Of a stretch of DNA of 64,000 bases, positions 1 through 9,052 are shown one piece after another. The stretch's first letter is position 1. Each line of letters starts with the position of its first letter. The position numbers and the translations under genes are program-made. This DNA is from Sphingopyxis sp. USTB-05. GTDB lineage: Bacteria > Pseudomonadota > Alphaproteobacteria > Sphingomonadales > Sphingomonadaceae. The stretch spans positions 3,038,001-3,102,000 of the forward strand of contig NZ_CP084712.1 of the NCBI RefSeq assembly GCF_023822045.1, given 5' to 3'. The notes under the pieces were generated by a model, which saw only the letters and a list, made by a program, of their open reading frames with translations, did not search any database and had not been told where the DNA came from.

Positions 1-543
1 GGATGCTACGCCAGCCATTTCTCGATCTGGCAGGACATGGTCGCGCGCGGCGTGCGGCAGGCGATCGTCCTTGAGGACGATACGGTCGTCGACTGGGCGT
101 ATCTCGAACCGCTCGCCCGCACCGATCTTCACGCCGAGGGTATCGATTACCTGAGGCTCTATGCAAAGCGCCCCACGTGGCAACGCGTCGTTCGGCGCGA
201 CTTCCTCCAGCATTCGCGCGCGATCGTCGAGCTGGTCGGACTTGCCTATGGCACGCAGGGCTATGCGATCACGCTCGACGGCGCGCGGCGGCTTGCCGAG
301 CATTGCCGCACCGTCCGCCGCCCGATCGACGACGAGATGGACCGGTCGTGGGCGCATGGCCTGCCCAATCTCGCGCTCTATCCCGCGCCAATTCTGGAAG
401 CGGCGATCGTTTCCGATATCGGCAGCTCGCGCTTCGGACCCAAGAGCGATCCGCTCTATCATTCGGTCAGGCAAAAGGCCTGGCGCTCGCTCGAACGCGC
501 ACGCATGCGGATGCTGAAAGCGAGACGCCTGCTTGAGCGCTGA
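1..543 (+). CDS. Glycosyltransferase family 25 (LPS-type), 5' truncated
   Basis: The reading frame is open from base 1, so the N-terminus lies outside the window; 180 codons remain. The first residues, GCYASHFSIWQDMVARG followed by AIVLEDD, match the signature of GT25 enzymes (LgtB/LpsA type), in which the acidic ED-D triplet sits in the nucleotide-sugar site. These enzymes add galactose or a related sugar to LPS or capsule at the cytoplasmic membrane. The next gene starts inside its last codons (11-base overlap), and a flippase and a pyruvyltransferase follow, so it belongs to a surface-polysaccharide operon. The donor sugar cannot be read from the sequence. Confidence 0.85.
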   Translation, partial: GCYASHFSIWQDMVARGVRQAIVLEDDTVVDWAYLEPLARTDLHAEGIDYLRLYAKRPTWQRVVRRDFLQHSRAIVELVGLAYGTQGYAITLDGARRLAEHCRTVRRPIDDEMDRSWAHGLPNLALYPAPILEAAIVSDIGSSRFGPKSDPLYHSVRQKAWRSLERARMRMLKARRLLER

Positions 544-2014
544 CCTCCCCGCCCGCTTCGACGACGGGTTACGCGCGCGCAGTCGCAGCTCGATTGGCTG
601 GACGGTCACGCGCTTCCTGTCGGACCAGATTTTCTCGTTCATCGTCTTCGTGATCCTTGCGCGTCTGCTGACGCGCGCAGATATCGGCGCCTTTGCGGTG
701 ATGGCGGTGACCGCCGAAGCCTTCCGCATCATCGCGACCGCGGGGCTGGTGCAGACGATTGCGCGCAAACGCGACATCACCCCCGCCTTCCTCGACACCA
801 TCTATCGTTCGCAACAGGCCTTTTCCTTCGTGTCGGCGATCCTGATCATGGCGCTTGCGGCGCCGATCGCCGACTGGATGGGCGCGCCAAATATCGCCCT
901 CCCGCTTGCGGTGATGAGCCTTGCGCTGCCGATATCCTCCTTTGGCGCCACCCATATGGCGCTGCGGCTGCGCGAATTCGGGCATCGGACCACCGCGCTC
1001 CGTTCGGTCGTCGGCGGGTTGATCGGCGGTGCCTGCGCGGTGGCCGCCGCCTTTGCGGGACTGGGCCTCTGGAGCCTCGTCATCCAGCGCCTGGTCACCG
1101 AGATCGTCGGCGTCGTCCTGTCGCGCGCCTCTTATGACTGGAAGCCCGGCTGGCAATTCGACTGGGCCATATTGCGCGGCAACATCATGCTCAACGCCAG
1201 CCTGATCTATGTCCAGCTCGCCTTCCTTGCCACCGTACGCGTGCAGGAGATGGCGATCGGCGCAGGAATCGGGCTGGCGGCCGTCGGCGTCTATCGCACC
1301 GCCTGGCGCACCGTCGAACTGATCGGCCGCGGCGCGATCCAACCTTTCACGCAGGTGGCAGTCCAGACGCTCGCGCGCGTGAAGGACGATCCTGCCGAAC
1401 TGCGCGAAGCCTATCGCTGGATGATCTCGCGCGCCTCTGCTCTGTCCTTTCCGGCGCTCGTCGGTTTCGGCGCGCTCGCGCCGATCGCGATCCCCACCGT
1501 GTTCGGAGCGAAATGGGACGAGGCCGGGCAGCTCGCACAGATTTTCGCCTTCATGGCCGTGCCGTTCACGCTCAATTTCTTTGCCTCGCCGTCGCTCAGC
1601 GTCCTTGGCGCATCGCGCAGCCTGATTTCGCTTTCGACGACGCAATTGGCGCTGGGCGTGATCCTGACGCTCGCGGCGCTACCTTATGGGCTGTTCGCGG
1701 TCGCCGTCGCTTATGTCGGGCGCGCTTATCTGACACTGCCAATGCAGATATGGCTGCTGCGCCGCGCCTCTGGAATCCGACCGATCGACAGTTTCCGCGC
1801 CGTGCGCGCTCCCTTGTTCGCCTCGACGCTGATGGGCGTGGCGCTCGCGATCGCGATGCGGCTGCTCGATGCGCGCCTGCCGGACTGGCAATCGCTGCTG
1901 CTGCTCATCGCAATCGGCGGATTTTTCTATGCCATCGCGCTGCTCGCCATCTCCGGGTCGTGGCGCGGCCATTTCCTCTCCCTGTTCAGACGCTTTAGAA
2001 AGATCCCGACATGA
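533..2014 (+). CDS. Lipopolysaccharide/exopolysaccharide flippase (Wzx/MOP superfamily)
   Basis: This 493-residue protein is almost entirely hydrophobic, with about 12 to 14 predicted membrane segments and the even helix distribution of the polysaccharide-transporter branch of the MOP superfamily. It probably flips lipid-linked oligosaccharide units across the inner membrane. The first usable start is a TTG at 533 inside the upstream glycosyltransferase gene; an overlap of that kind suggests translational coupling. The stop codon shares ATGA with the following pyruvyltransferase. The family is clear from topology and context; the exact glycan is unknown. Confidence 0.85.
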   Translation: MSADLPARFDDGLRARSRSSIGWTVTRFLSDQIFSFIVFVILARLLTRADIGAFAVMAVTAEAFRIIATAGLVQTIARKRDITPAFLDTIYRSQQAFSFVSAILIMALAAPIADWMGAPNIALPLAVMSLALPISSFGATHMALRLREFGHRTTALRSVVGGLIGGACAVAAAFAGLGLWSLVIQRLVTEIVGVVLSRASYDWKPGWQFDWAILRGNIMLNASLIYVQLAFLATVRVQEMAIGAGIGLAAVGVYRTAWRTVELIGRGAIQPFTQVAVQTLARVKDDPAELREAYRWMISRASALSFPALVGFGALAPIAIPTVFGAKWDEAGQLAQIFAFMAVPFTLNFFASPSLSVLGASRSLISLSTTQLALGVILTLAALPYGLFAVAVAYVGRAYLTLPMQIWLLRRASGIRPIDSFRAVRAPLFASTLMGVALAIAMRLLDARLPDWQSLLLLIAIGGFFYAIALLAISGSWRGHFLSLFRRFRKIPT

Positions 2015-3009
2015 CACAGAAGACCGCCGACCAGCTCGTCGGCGAACTCGCTCAGCGGTTCTCGCAGCAACTCGACCGGGTACTCCCCGCGGGCCAGCTC
2101 GCGCTGGTCGACTTCCCCGATCATTCCAACGTCGGCGATTCGGCGATCTGGCTCGGCGAGATGGCCTATCTGCGACGGTCGGGCCGCCTTCCCGCTTATT
2201 ATTCGGCGATCGCCGATTTCGACGACGCCGCGTGCCGGGCGGCGATCGGCGGCGGGGCGATCCTGATCCATGGCGGCGGGAATATGGGGACGCTGTGGCC
2301 GAAGCACGAAGCATTTCGCCTGCACCTGCTGCGCACGCATCGCGGACGCCCGATCATCCAGATGCCGCAGTCGATCCACTATGCCGACCCCGCCGCAGCG
2401 GCCGAAATGGCCGAGGCGATCCGCGCGCACGGGCAATTCACCCTGCTCGTTCGCGACGCGCGCTCGCTCGCCTTTGCCGAGCAGCATTTCGATTGCGATA
2501 TCCGGCTGTGTCCCGATGCCGCGCTGATGCTAGGGCGCCAGCGGCGCGACCCCGCCACCGTCCCGGTCTTTGCCCTGCTCCGTACCGACCATGAACGCGC
2601 CGCCGACGAGGCCACCCTGCCCGCCGGCGTCGTCGCCGACGACTGGCTAGAGGAAGATGCGGGCCAGAAACGCCGCCTGCGCCTGTCGCTAAAGCTCGGC
2701 CGCCTCTTCACTCGCGATCCGATGGCGCAGCGCGCCGCGCGACAACGGCGCCTTGCCGAATGGCGGTTCCAGCGCGGCCTCACCATGCTGTCGGCCGGCG
2801 AGCTGGTCGTCACCGACCGGCTGCACGCGCATATCCTGTCGCTGCTGCTCGACATCCCGCACGTCCTGCTCGACAACAGCTATGGCAAGGTCGCGGGTTT
2901 CGCCGATCAATGGACGGGCGATTATGCGGGGCTGATGCGCGCCACCACCCGCGCCGAAGCCTTCGACACGGCCCTGGCCTGCCGCGCCCCGCAGATCGTG
3001 GACGGCTGA
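2011..3009 (+). CDS. Polysaccharide pyruvyl transferase family protein
   Basis: The 332-residue protein has the two hallmark blocks of the family (PF04230): NVGDSAIWLGE near residues 40-50 and TDRLHAHILSLLL near residues 265-278. Members such as ExoV and CsaB transfer pyruvate from phosphoenolpyruvate to make ketal groups on surface sugars. It has no signal peptide and is presumably cytoplasmic. Its start overlaps the flippase stop (ATGA), making it the last gene of this plus-strand operon; 22 bases later it meets the convergent priming transferase gene. Some family members are not pyruvyltransferases, so the reaction is inferred. Confidence 0.82.
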   Translation: MTQKTADQLVGELAQRFSQQLDRVLPAGQLALVDFPDHSNVGDSAIWLGEMAYLRRSGRLPAYYSAIADFDDAACRAAIGGGAILIHGGGNMGTLWPKHEAFRLHLLRTHRGRPIIQMPQSIHYADPAAAAEMAEAIRAHGQFTLLVRDARSLAFAEQHFDCDIRLCPDAALMLGRQRRDPATVPVFALLRTDHERAADEATLPAGVVADDWLEEDAGQKRRLRLSLKLGRLFTRDPMAQRAARQRRLAEWRFQRGLTMLSAGELVVTDRLHAHILSLLLDIPHVLLDNSYGKVAGFADQWTGDYAGLMRATTRAEAFDTALACRAPQIVDG

Positions 3010-3031
3010 GCGCCGTCCACAAGCCTTTACC

Positions 3032-4420
3032 TCAATAAGCGTTGCGGTGGACGAGTACTTGCGCGGTGCGCGCGAGGATCGAAACGTCGCGCAGCAACGA
3101 CCAGCCATGCTGATATTCGAGATCGGATTCGAGCCGGTCGAGAATATCGCGCTTCGTGTTGGTGGCCCCGCGAAAGCCGCGAATCTGGGCGAGCCCCGTG
3201 ATCCCGGGCTTGAGTGCATGACGGTGCCAATATTGCCGGTCGACGCGCCAGAACAGCTCGTCCCCGGCGGTCGAACCCAGCGCGTGCGGGCGCGGCCCGA
3301 CAAGGCTCATCTCACCCGACAACACATTGATGAGCTGCGGCAGTTCGTCGATGCTCGTCGCGCGGATGAATTTGCCGACGCGCGTGATCCGGTCGTCGTC
3401 GCGGCTTGCCGACCGCGCCCCGTTCGCGTCGGTCGTCTCGACGCGCATGCTGCGGAATTTCAGGATGCGGAAGATGCGATTGCCGCGTCCCATCCGTTCC
3501 TGACGGAAAAAGACCGGGCCGGGCGTATCGAGCTTGATCGCCAGCGCGACAATCATCAGCAGCGGCGACAACAGGATCAGCGCAGGGATCGTCACGGCCA
3601 GGTCGAGCGCGCGTTTCTTTACCCGGTTCGCCCGGTTGAGCGGGCCCCACGACACGACCAGCGTCGTCACCCCGCCGCGCTGCCGCGTGGTGAGCGGGCC
3701 CAGTTCGGCAATCTCGGGCATCACGATCTCGCCCACGATGTTGACGCCCTTCAACGCGCGCGCCCATTCGGCCCGATGCGCGGGGGCACAAACGATCGTC
3801 ACGCGATCATAATCTTGCAGCACCGTACCGAGACGATCGAGCATATAGGGATCGTCCAGATCGGTCCGCAGCCCCGATGCGCGCGCGTCGATGATCTCGC
3901 GATCAAGGTAGGAGGACGGCAGGTTCGCGCCGTCGACGATGACCAGTTCGGCGGTCATATCGCCGAAAGCGCGGCGCACCATTCGGCAGATCAGAAGCCG
4001 CTGCGCCACCAGCAACGTCACCGCGGTCACCATGCCCATCCCGATGGCGAGCCGCGGCACCTTGCCGGTGATCCGTAGCGAGAAGGCGACCAACAGGAAG
4101 ACGAACAGGGTTGTCGCGAACGACAAGAGCGTCTGCCGCACGCTTTTGACCGGATGCGTCAGGCAGCGCGGATTATAGGCCTGATTCTGGAATGCGATCG
4201 CGAAATGGACGAACAGGGCACCCAGCATCGCGGTCAGCAATCCATCCGAAATGACGCGCGGCTGTTCGATCATCAGCGTCACCGCAAAGCCGACCGCGAG
4301 CGCGGCCGCGTCCAGGGCGATCAGCCCGAGACAGAGCCATATTTTGGCATCGCGCCGTGCCGCTTTGGCGAGTGGCGTTCGAACGGGCGCACCGTGGAGC
4401 GCCAAGTCGATCTTTGTCAT
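3032..4420 (-). CDS. Exopolysaccharide polyprenyl glycosylphosphotransferase (priming transferase)
   Basis: The 462-residue protein has an N-terminal block of four to five hydrophobic segments (about residues 25-135), a middle Rossmann-like region, a re-entrant hydrophobic segment after KKRALDLAV, and the C-terminal bacterial sugar transferase domain (PF02397). Conserved motifs visible there are [36 protein letters not shown] and [11 protein letters not shown]. Homologues (WcaJ, GumD, SpsB) load the first sugar-1-phosphate onto undecaprenyl phosphate. I chose the ATG at 4420 rather than the longer upstream frame because the family begins shortly before the first membrane helix. It converges on the polysaccharide operon but may serve a different polymer. 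Confidence 0.88.
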   Translation of the reverse strand: MTKIDLALHGAPVRTPLAKAARRDAKIWLCLGLIALDAAALAVGFAVTLMIEQPRVISDGLLTAMLGALFVHFAIAFQNQAYNPRCLTHPVKSVRQTLLSFATTLFVFLLVAFSLRITGKVPRLAIGMGMVTAVTLLVAQRLLICRMVRRAFGDMTAELVIVDGANLPSSYLDREIIDARASGLRTDLDDPYMLDRLGTVLQDYDRVTIVCAPAHRAEWARALKGVNIVGEIVMPEIAELGPLTTRQRGGVTTLVVSWGPLNRANRVKKRALDLAVTIPALILLSPLLMIVALAIKLDTPGPVFFRQERMGRGNRIFRILKFRSMRVETTDANGARSASRDDDRITRVGKFIRATSIDELPQLINVLSGEMSLVGPRPHALGSTAGDELFWRVDRQYWHRHALKPGITGLAQIRGFRGATNTKRDILDRLESDLEYQHGWSLLRDVSILARTAQVLVHRNAY

Positions 4421-4453
4421 GGGATGGGGAGGCTCCCTGAATTTGCATGATAT

Positions 4454-4468
4454 TGTTGCGATGCAACA
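4454..4468. promoter_or_regulatory. Short palindrome in divergent promoter region
   Basis: TGTTGC-GAT-GCAACA lies 34 bases upstream of the priming transferase start, inside the 271-base divergent gap shared with the thioredoxin-like gene. It could be a repressor or activator site. No regulator is identified, and nothing else recognisable is seen in this gap except the AAGGA ribosome site before 4692. Confidence 0.3.
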
Positions 4469-4691
4469 TGCCTGGGCCCTCGGCGAATACAAGCGGACCG
4501 CGCGAGCACGTGCCGGATACAGGATGATCCGTGCGGAGACCGTCGGTCCACCGCGTTCAAGCGGGCGCGCGCAGCCGCCGCGCGCGGCAGGTAACTTTTC
4601 TGTCCGCGTAAACGAAGGTGTCATTGCGGCCGCCAAGCGCAAGCATGATCCTCGGCCTGTGAAGCATCTTTTATCGAAGGAAAGACAGTTT

Positions 4692-5789
4692 ATGCCCGGC
4701 AAAGGACGCCGTTTCGGTTTCGCCAGCATTGCAGCGCTTGCCGCGGTGGGCGCCGTCGTCGCCTGTTTCGGCGACATTCCCGGGGGGCCGCTCGTCGCTC
4801 GCCCAATCCCCGTCGCCGGCGCTGCCGAGACGTCTGTCCGCCCCCTTGCCGCGCTGGACGCCGACGGACCCTGGCTGGGCAATGACGCACCGAAAGCGCT
4901 GCGCGGAAAGGTCGTCCTCGTCAATTTCTGGACCTATTCGTGCATCAACTCGCTGCGCCCGCTCCCCTATCTTCGCGACTGGGCCCAAAAATATAAGGAT
5001 GACGGCCTGGTGGTGGTCGGCGTGCATACCCCCGAGTTCGCGTTCGAAAAGAATGTCGGCAACGTCCGGCGCGCCGTCGCGGAGTTGGGCGTCAGTTGGC
5101 CGGTCAAGCTCGACAGCGACTATGCCACCTGGCAGAAATTCGGCAACGACGGATGGCCGGGCTTCTATTTCATCGACGCCAAGGGCCGCGTCCGCAGCCA
5201 CCGCTTGGGCGAAGGCGATTATGCGGCGTCCGAGCGGCTGCTTCAGGAATTGCTGGCCGAAGCGAACGGAAGGCCGATCCATGCGCCGCTAACCGGCGAT
5301 ATCGGAAAGGGCATCGAGGCATCGCCCGATTGGGCCGAACTACGCTCGGGCGAAACCTATGTCGGCTATCGCCAAGCCCAGAACCTCGCCGCGCCGCAGC
5401 GGTTCAAATCCGACAGCTCGGCCCAATATGACGCCCCGGCGTCGATCGGCCCGAACCAATGGAATCTCGCCGGACGGTGGACCGTCGGCGGCGAATACGC
5501 GCGTGCGGATGCGGCGTCCGCGCGGATACGCTACCGCTTTCAGGCCCGCGACCTGCATCTCGTCCTCGGCGCGCGGCCAGACGGCAAGCCCGCGCGCTTT
5601 CGGGTGACGCTCGATGGACAGCCGCCCGCGGGCGATCACGGCGTCGATGTCGATGCAAACGGGATGGGCGTCGTCACCGGCGACCGTTTGTATCAACTGG
5701 TCCGACAGTCGGCGGGCGTGAAGGCGCGGACGTTCGAAATCGAATTTCTCGACCCCGGCGTCCGCGCCTATGCCTTCACCTTCGGCTAG
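4692..5789 (+). CDS. DipZ-like thioredoxin-fold lipoprotein/exported protein with degenerate active site
   Basis: The 365-residue protein begins with a hydrophobic export segment ending in VVAC (possible lipobox, Cys25). Residues about 60-190 form a TlpA/redoxin-type thioredoxin fold (VVLVNFWTYSCINSLRPLPY, GVHTPEFAFEKN, WPGFYFIDAKGR), and the remaining half resembles the beta-sandwich C-terminal domain of DipZ proteins. The usual CxxC is CINS (Cys84, Ser87), so a classic dithiol reaction is not possible unless another cysteine takes part. No CcdA/DsbD membrane partner is adjacent. The ATG at 4692 is supported by an AAGGA about 10 bases upstream. Role in envelope thiol chemistry is inferred. 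Confidence 0.75.
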   Translation: MPGKGRRFGFASIAALAAVGAVVACFGDIPGGPLVARPIPVAGAAETSVRPLAALDADGPWLGNDAPKALRGKVVLVNFWTYSCINSLRPLPYLRDWAQKYKDDGLVVVGVHTPEFAFEKNVGNVRRAVAELGVSWPVKLDSDYATWQKFGNDGWPGFYFIDAKGRVRSHRLGEGDYAASERLLQELLAEANGRPIHAPLTGDIGKGIEASPDWAELRSGETYVGYRQAQNLAAPQRFKSDSSAQYDAPASIGPNQWNLAGRWTVGGEYARADAASARIRYRFQARDLHLVLGARPDGKPARFRVTLDGQPPAGDHGVDVDANGMGVVTGDRLYQLVRQSAGVKARTFEIEFLDPGVRAYAFTFG

Positions 5790-5793
5790 TTCG

Positions 5794-6465
5794 TCACGGC
5801 CCGGCGTTGAATTCGGCGACCAGATCGAAACGATCGCCGCGAAATAGCTGCCGCACATGCGTCACGACGCGGCCCGCGCGCCAGGTCGTCCGGTCGAGTT
5901 CGAGGCAGGCAGTGCCCGTGAGCAGCCCCGCTTCCTTGCGCGTCGGGTTCACCGCGCGGATCACGTGGCGCGCCTGCGTCCAAGGGATATGGCCGAGCAG
6001 CCAGGTTCCAGGCGCCTCCTGCGCAAAGTCGGCATCCGCCGCCTCGGGCACTTCGCCGAGCGCGATGAAGCGGCGCTCCAGCGCAAACGCCTCGCCCGCC
6101 GCCATGTGGACGCCCTCGATGCATAGCGCCGGTCCGGGACATAGCTCTTCGCCCGCCGTCGATGTTTCGATTGACGTCAGTTCCCAGCGATAGGCTTCGC
6201 CGCGCGCCGCGATCAGTTCGGCAAGGTCGGGCACGGTCATCACCGCCGAATGGACCGGCGGATGCGCTACGAATGTCCCCGCCTTGCGTCGGCGTTCGAC
6301 CAACCCCGATGCGGCAAGTTCGCCGAGCGCCTTGCTCACCGTCGCGCGCGCGCAACCGTAGCGCGCAGCGAGTTCCTGTTCGGTCGGCACGCGGTCGCCG
6401 GGGCGCCATTCGCCAGTCTGGATCGACGCGGTGATTTCGTCGCGGATACGGCGCGCAGGGTTCAT
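5794..6465 (-). CDS. hutC: Histidine utilisation repressor, GntR/HutC family
   Basis: The 223-residue protein has an N-terminal GntR winged helix (RRIRDEITASIQTGEW, PTEQELAARYGCARATVSKAL, residues about 4-65) and a C-terminal UTRA ligand domain of the HutC type. HutC represses the hut genes and is released by urocanate. The ATG at 6465 shares ATGA with the hutF stop, so hutF and hutC form one minus-strand operon diverging from hutIHGU. The likely operator is the palindrome at 7825-7842. Alternative upstream starts would run far into hutF and are unlikely. Confidence 0.93.
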   Translation of the reverse strand: MNPARRIRDEITASIQTGEWRPGDRVPTEQELAARYGCARATVSKALGELAASGLVERRRKAGTFVAHPPVHSAVMTVPDLAELIAARGEAYRWELTSIETSTAGEELCPGPALCIEGVHMAAGEAFALERRFIALGEVPEAADADFAQEAPGTWLLGHIPWTQARHVIRAVNPTRKEAGLLTGTACLELDRTTWRAGRVVTHVRQLFRGDRFDLVAEFNAGP

Positions 6466-7808
6466 GCGAGCAGCCGCGCGACGCAGGCGCGATAGGTCGC
6501 ACCGACTGCCTCGCCCTCGACATGACGGCCATGCGCGACGCGCTTGACGCCCGCGCGCCAAACGCTGTCGATCGCACCTGAGCGTGCCGCAAATATCCAG
6601 CGGTCGAGCAGCGTGGCATCGTCGGTTCCCGCGAAAACGGGATGATCGAGATCGAGGGAAACGATGTCCGCGGCGTGCCCGGCGGCCAGTCCGGCCGGCA
6701 CGCCCAGCGCCTGCGCCCCGCCCTTTACGGCATTTGCGAAGAGATTGGCGCCGACGAACGGCGCCGCGTCGCTTGCAAGCAACGCGCGCGCGCGCTGCGC
6801 CAAGCGCTGCGAATATTCGAGCGCGCGCAGTTCCTGCGCCGCATCGACGAGGATATTGCTGTCGGTGCCGACCCCGAAGCGCCCACCCGCGGCGAGATAG
6901 TCGACTGCCGGAAAAATGCCGTCGCCCAGATTACCTTCGGTGATCGGGCACAGTCCGGCGACCGCGCCGCTTGCGGCAAGCCGAGGGACTTCGTTGGCAT
7001 CAAGGTGAGTCGAATGGATGAGGCACCAGCGTTCGTCGACCCCGGCGTTATCGAGCAGCCATTCAACCGGTCGCGCGCCGCTCCATGCGACGCAGTCGGC
7101 GACTTCCTTCACCTGTTCAGCGGCGTGGATATGCACCGGCCCCGTCGGCGACAGGTCGAGCAGCGCCGCCAGTTCATCGGGCGTCACGGCGCGAAGCGAG
7201 TGGGGCGCGACCCCGATATTGGCGTCGCCGGAGAGTTTCGACCGCGAGGCGTCGAGCAACGCGGCAAAGCCGTCGATGTCGTTGAGGAAACGCCGCTGCC
7301 CAGGGCTCGGCGGCGCCGCATCGAAATTGCCATGCGCGTAAAAGACGGGGAGCAGCGTCAAACCGACACCCGTTTCGGCGCTCGCCCGCACGATCGCGCC
7401 GGCCATTTCCGCGCGATCGGCATAGGCAGCGCCCGCCGGATCATGGTGCAGATAATGAAATTCGCCGACGCGGGTGAACCCCGTCTCCAGCATCTCGACA
7501 TAGGCCTGCGCGGTGATCGCCGCGACATCCTCGGGCGTTAGCCGATCGAGGAAGCGGTACATGATCTCGCGCCAGCTCCAGAAATTATCGTCGGGGCGGC
7601 TGCGGCGCTCAGAAAGTCCGGCCATGCCGCGCTGGAAGCCGTGGCTGTGGACGTTGCAAAGACCCGGAAGCGCGACGCGATGCCGTTCGTCATCGGGCTC
7701 GGCCGCAACACCGGTTTCGATCGATGCGATCCGGCCGTCGGCAACACCCAGCCGCACGTCCTTTTTCCATCCATTGTCGATCCACGCACGTTCGAACCAG
7801 AGAGCCAT
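6462..7808 (-). CDS. hutF: Formimidoylglutamate deiminase
   Basis: This amidohydrolase-superfamily enzyme of 448 residues converts N-formimino-L-glutamate to N-formylglutamate and ammonia, feeding HutG in the five-step histidine pathway. Metal-binding signatures include [11 protein letters not shown] near the N-terminus, HIHAAEQ in the middle and GVGTDSN towards the C-terminus. The ATG at 7808 has AGGA about 9 bases upstream; a GTG one codon earlier (7811) is an equal alternative. It is co-transcribed with hutC and its promoter lies at the hut operator. The presence of hutG nearby supports this assignment over other deaminases. Confidence 0.93.
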   Translation of the reverse strand: MALWFERAWIDNGWKKDVRLGVADGRIASIETGVAAEPDDERHRVALPGLCNVHSHGFQRGMAGLSERRSRPDDNFWSWREIMYRFLDRLTPEDVAAITAQAYVEMLETGFTRVGEFHYLHHDPAGAAYADRAEMAGAIVRASAETGVGLTLLPVFYAHGNFDAAPPSPGQRRFLNDIDGFAALLDASRSKLSGDANIGVAPHSLRAVTPDELAALLDLSPTGPVHIHAAEQVKEVADCVAWSGARPVEWLLDNAGVDERWCLIHSTHLDANEVPRLAASGAVAGLCPITEGNLGDGIFPAVDYLAAGGRFGVGTDSNILVDAAQELRALEYSQRLAQRARALLASDAAPFVGANLFANAVKGGAQALGVPAGLAAGHAADIVSLDLDHPVFAGTDDATLLDRWIFAARSGAIDSVWRAGVKRVAHGRHVEGEAVGATYRACVARLLA

Positions 7809-7824
7809 CACCTGTCGTCCTCAT

Positions 7825-7842
7825 ATTATGTCTAGACATAAT
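7825..7842. promoter_or_regulatory. Probable HutC operator in the hutF/hutI divergent promoter
   Basis: ATTATGTCTAGACATAAT is a perfect 18-base palindrome centred between the divergent hutF and hutI genes. Its core GTCTAGAC agrees with the GT-n-TA-n-AC pattern typical of HutC-subfamily GntR regulators. It lies 16 bases upstream of hutF and 25 bases upstream of the favoured hutI start, well placed to shut both promoters. The sequence is direct observation; binding by the adjacent hutC product is inference. Confidence 0.75.
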
Positions 7843-7867
7843 GGCGCATAAGAACGACAGTGTCCAG

Positions 7868-9052
7868 ATGGAGCAACACTGGACGAACGCCCGACTCGCG
7901 ACGATGGCCGATGGAGACCTCGGCCTGATCGACGATGGCGTGGTGGCCGCGAAGGACGGCCGAATCGTCTATGCCGGTCCGGCCGAAGGCGCCCCAGCAG
8001 CGACAGGAACGGTGCATGATTGCAAAGGCCGGCTGATCACCCCCGGGCTGATCGACTGCCACACGCATCTCGTCCACGGCGGCAATCGCGCGAACGAATG
8101 GGCGATGCGATTGGCGGGCGCGAGTTATGAAGAGATTGCCCGCGCCGGCGGCGGAATCGTTTCGACGATGCGCGCAACGCGCGAGGCGAGCGAGGCCGAA
8201 CTGGTCGCCAGCGCGCTCCCGCGTCTCGACGCACTGATCGCCGAGGGTGTCACGACGATCGAGATCAAATCGGGCTATGGCCTGTCGACCGACGACGAAC
8301 TCAAGATGCTGCGCGCCGCGCGCGCGCTTGGCGATCACCGCGCGGTCCGTATCGAACCGACCTTTCTCGGCGCGCACGCGCTGCCCCCCCAATATAAGGG
8401 CGACAGCGACGCCTATATCGACCTCGTCGTCGGCGAGATGATCCCCGCGGCGGCGCCGCTCGCGACCGCGGTCGACGCCTTTTGCGAAGGCATCGGCTTT
8501 TCGCCCGCGCAATGCTCGCGCGTGATCGAGGCGGCGCAGGCGCACGGCCTCGCGGTCAAGCTCCACGCCGAACAATTGTCGGCGCTCCACGGCAGCGCGC
8601 TCGCCGCACGGCATGGCGCGTTATCCGCCGACCATCTCGAACATGCGACCGACGATGATGTCCGCGCGATGGCCGAGGCCGGAACCGTCGCCGTGCTGCT
8701 GCCCGGCGCTTATTATTTCATGCGCGAAACCAAGCTGCCGCCCATCGACGCGATGCGCCGCCATGGCACGCGCATTGCGATCGCGACCGACAACAACCCC
8801 GGCACCTCGCCGACGACGTCGCTGCTGCTGATGCTCAACATGGGCGCGACCTTGTTCGGCCTGACGGTCGTCGAGGCGCTGCGCGCCGTGACGGTCAACG
8901 CCGCGGCGGCGCTCGGGCTAAGCGCCGAGGTCGGCACGCTCGAGCCCGGCAAGGCATGCGATCTCGCGATCTGGAACGTCAGCGACCCCGCTGAACTTGT
9001 CTATCGCATCGGCTTCAACTCACTTCACCAACGCATCAAGGACGGACAATGA
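7868..9052 (+). CDS. hutI: Imidazolonepropionase
   Basis: The enzyme hydrolyses 4-imidazolone-5-propionate to N-formimino-L-glutamate, the third step of histidine degradation. Amidohydrolase motifs are clear: [21 protein letters not shown], then KLHAEQLS and [11 protein letters not shown]. From the ATG at 7868 ([10 protein letters not shown]) it has 394 residues, close to the family norm; an in-frame ATG at 7841 would add nine residues but would overlap the operator palindrome and has no ribosome site. Its stop shares ATGA with hutH, so the hutIHGU genes are one coupled operon. Confidence 0.94.
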   Translation: MEQHWTNARLATMADGDLGLIDDGVVAAKDGRIVYAGPAEGAPAATGTVHDCKGRLITPGLIDCHTHLVHGGNRANEWAMRLAGASYEEIARAGGGIVSTMRATREASEAELVASALPRLDALIAEGVTTIEIKSGYGLSTDDELKMLRAARALGDHRAVRIEPTFLGAHALPPQYKGDSDAYIDLVVGEMIPAAAPLATAVDAFCEGIGFSPAQCSRVIEAAQAHGLAVKLHAEQLSALHGSALAARHGALSADHLEHATDDDVRAMAEAGTVAVLLPGAYYFMRETKLPPIDAMRRHGTRIAIATDNNPGTSPTTSLLLMLNMGATLFGLTVVEALRAVTVNAAAALGLSAEVGTLEPGKACDLAIWNVSDPAELVYRIGFNSLHQRIKDGQ

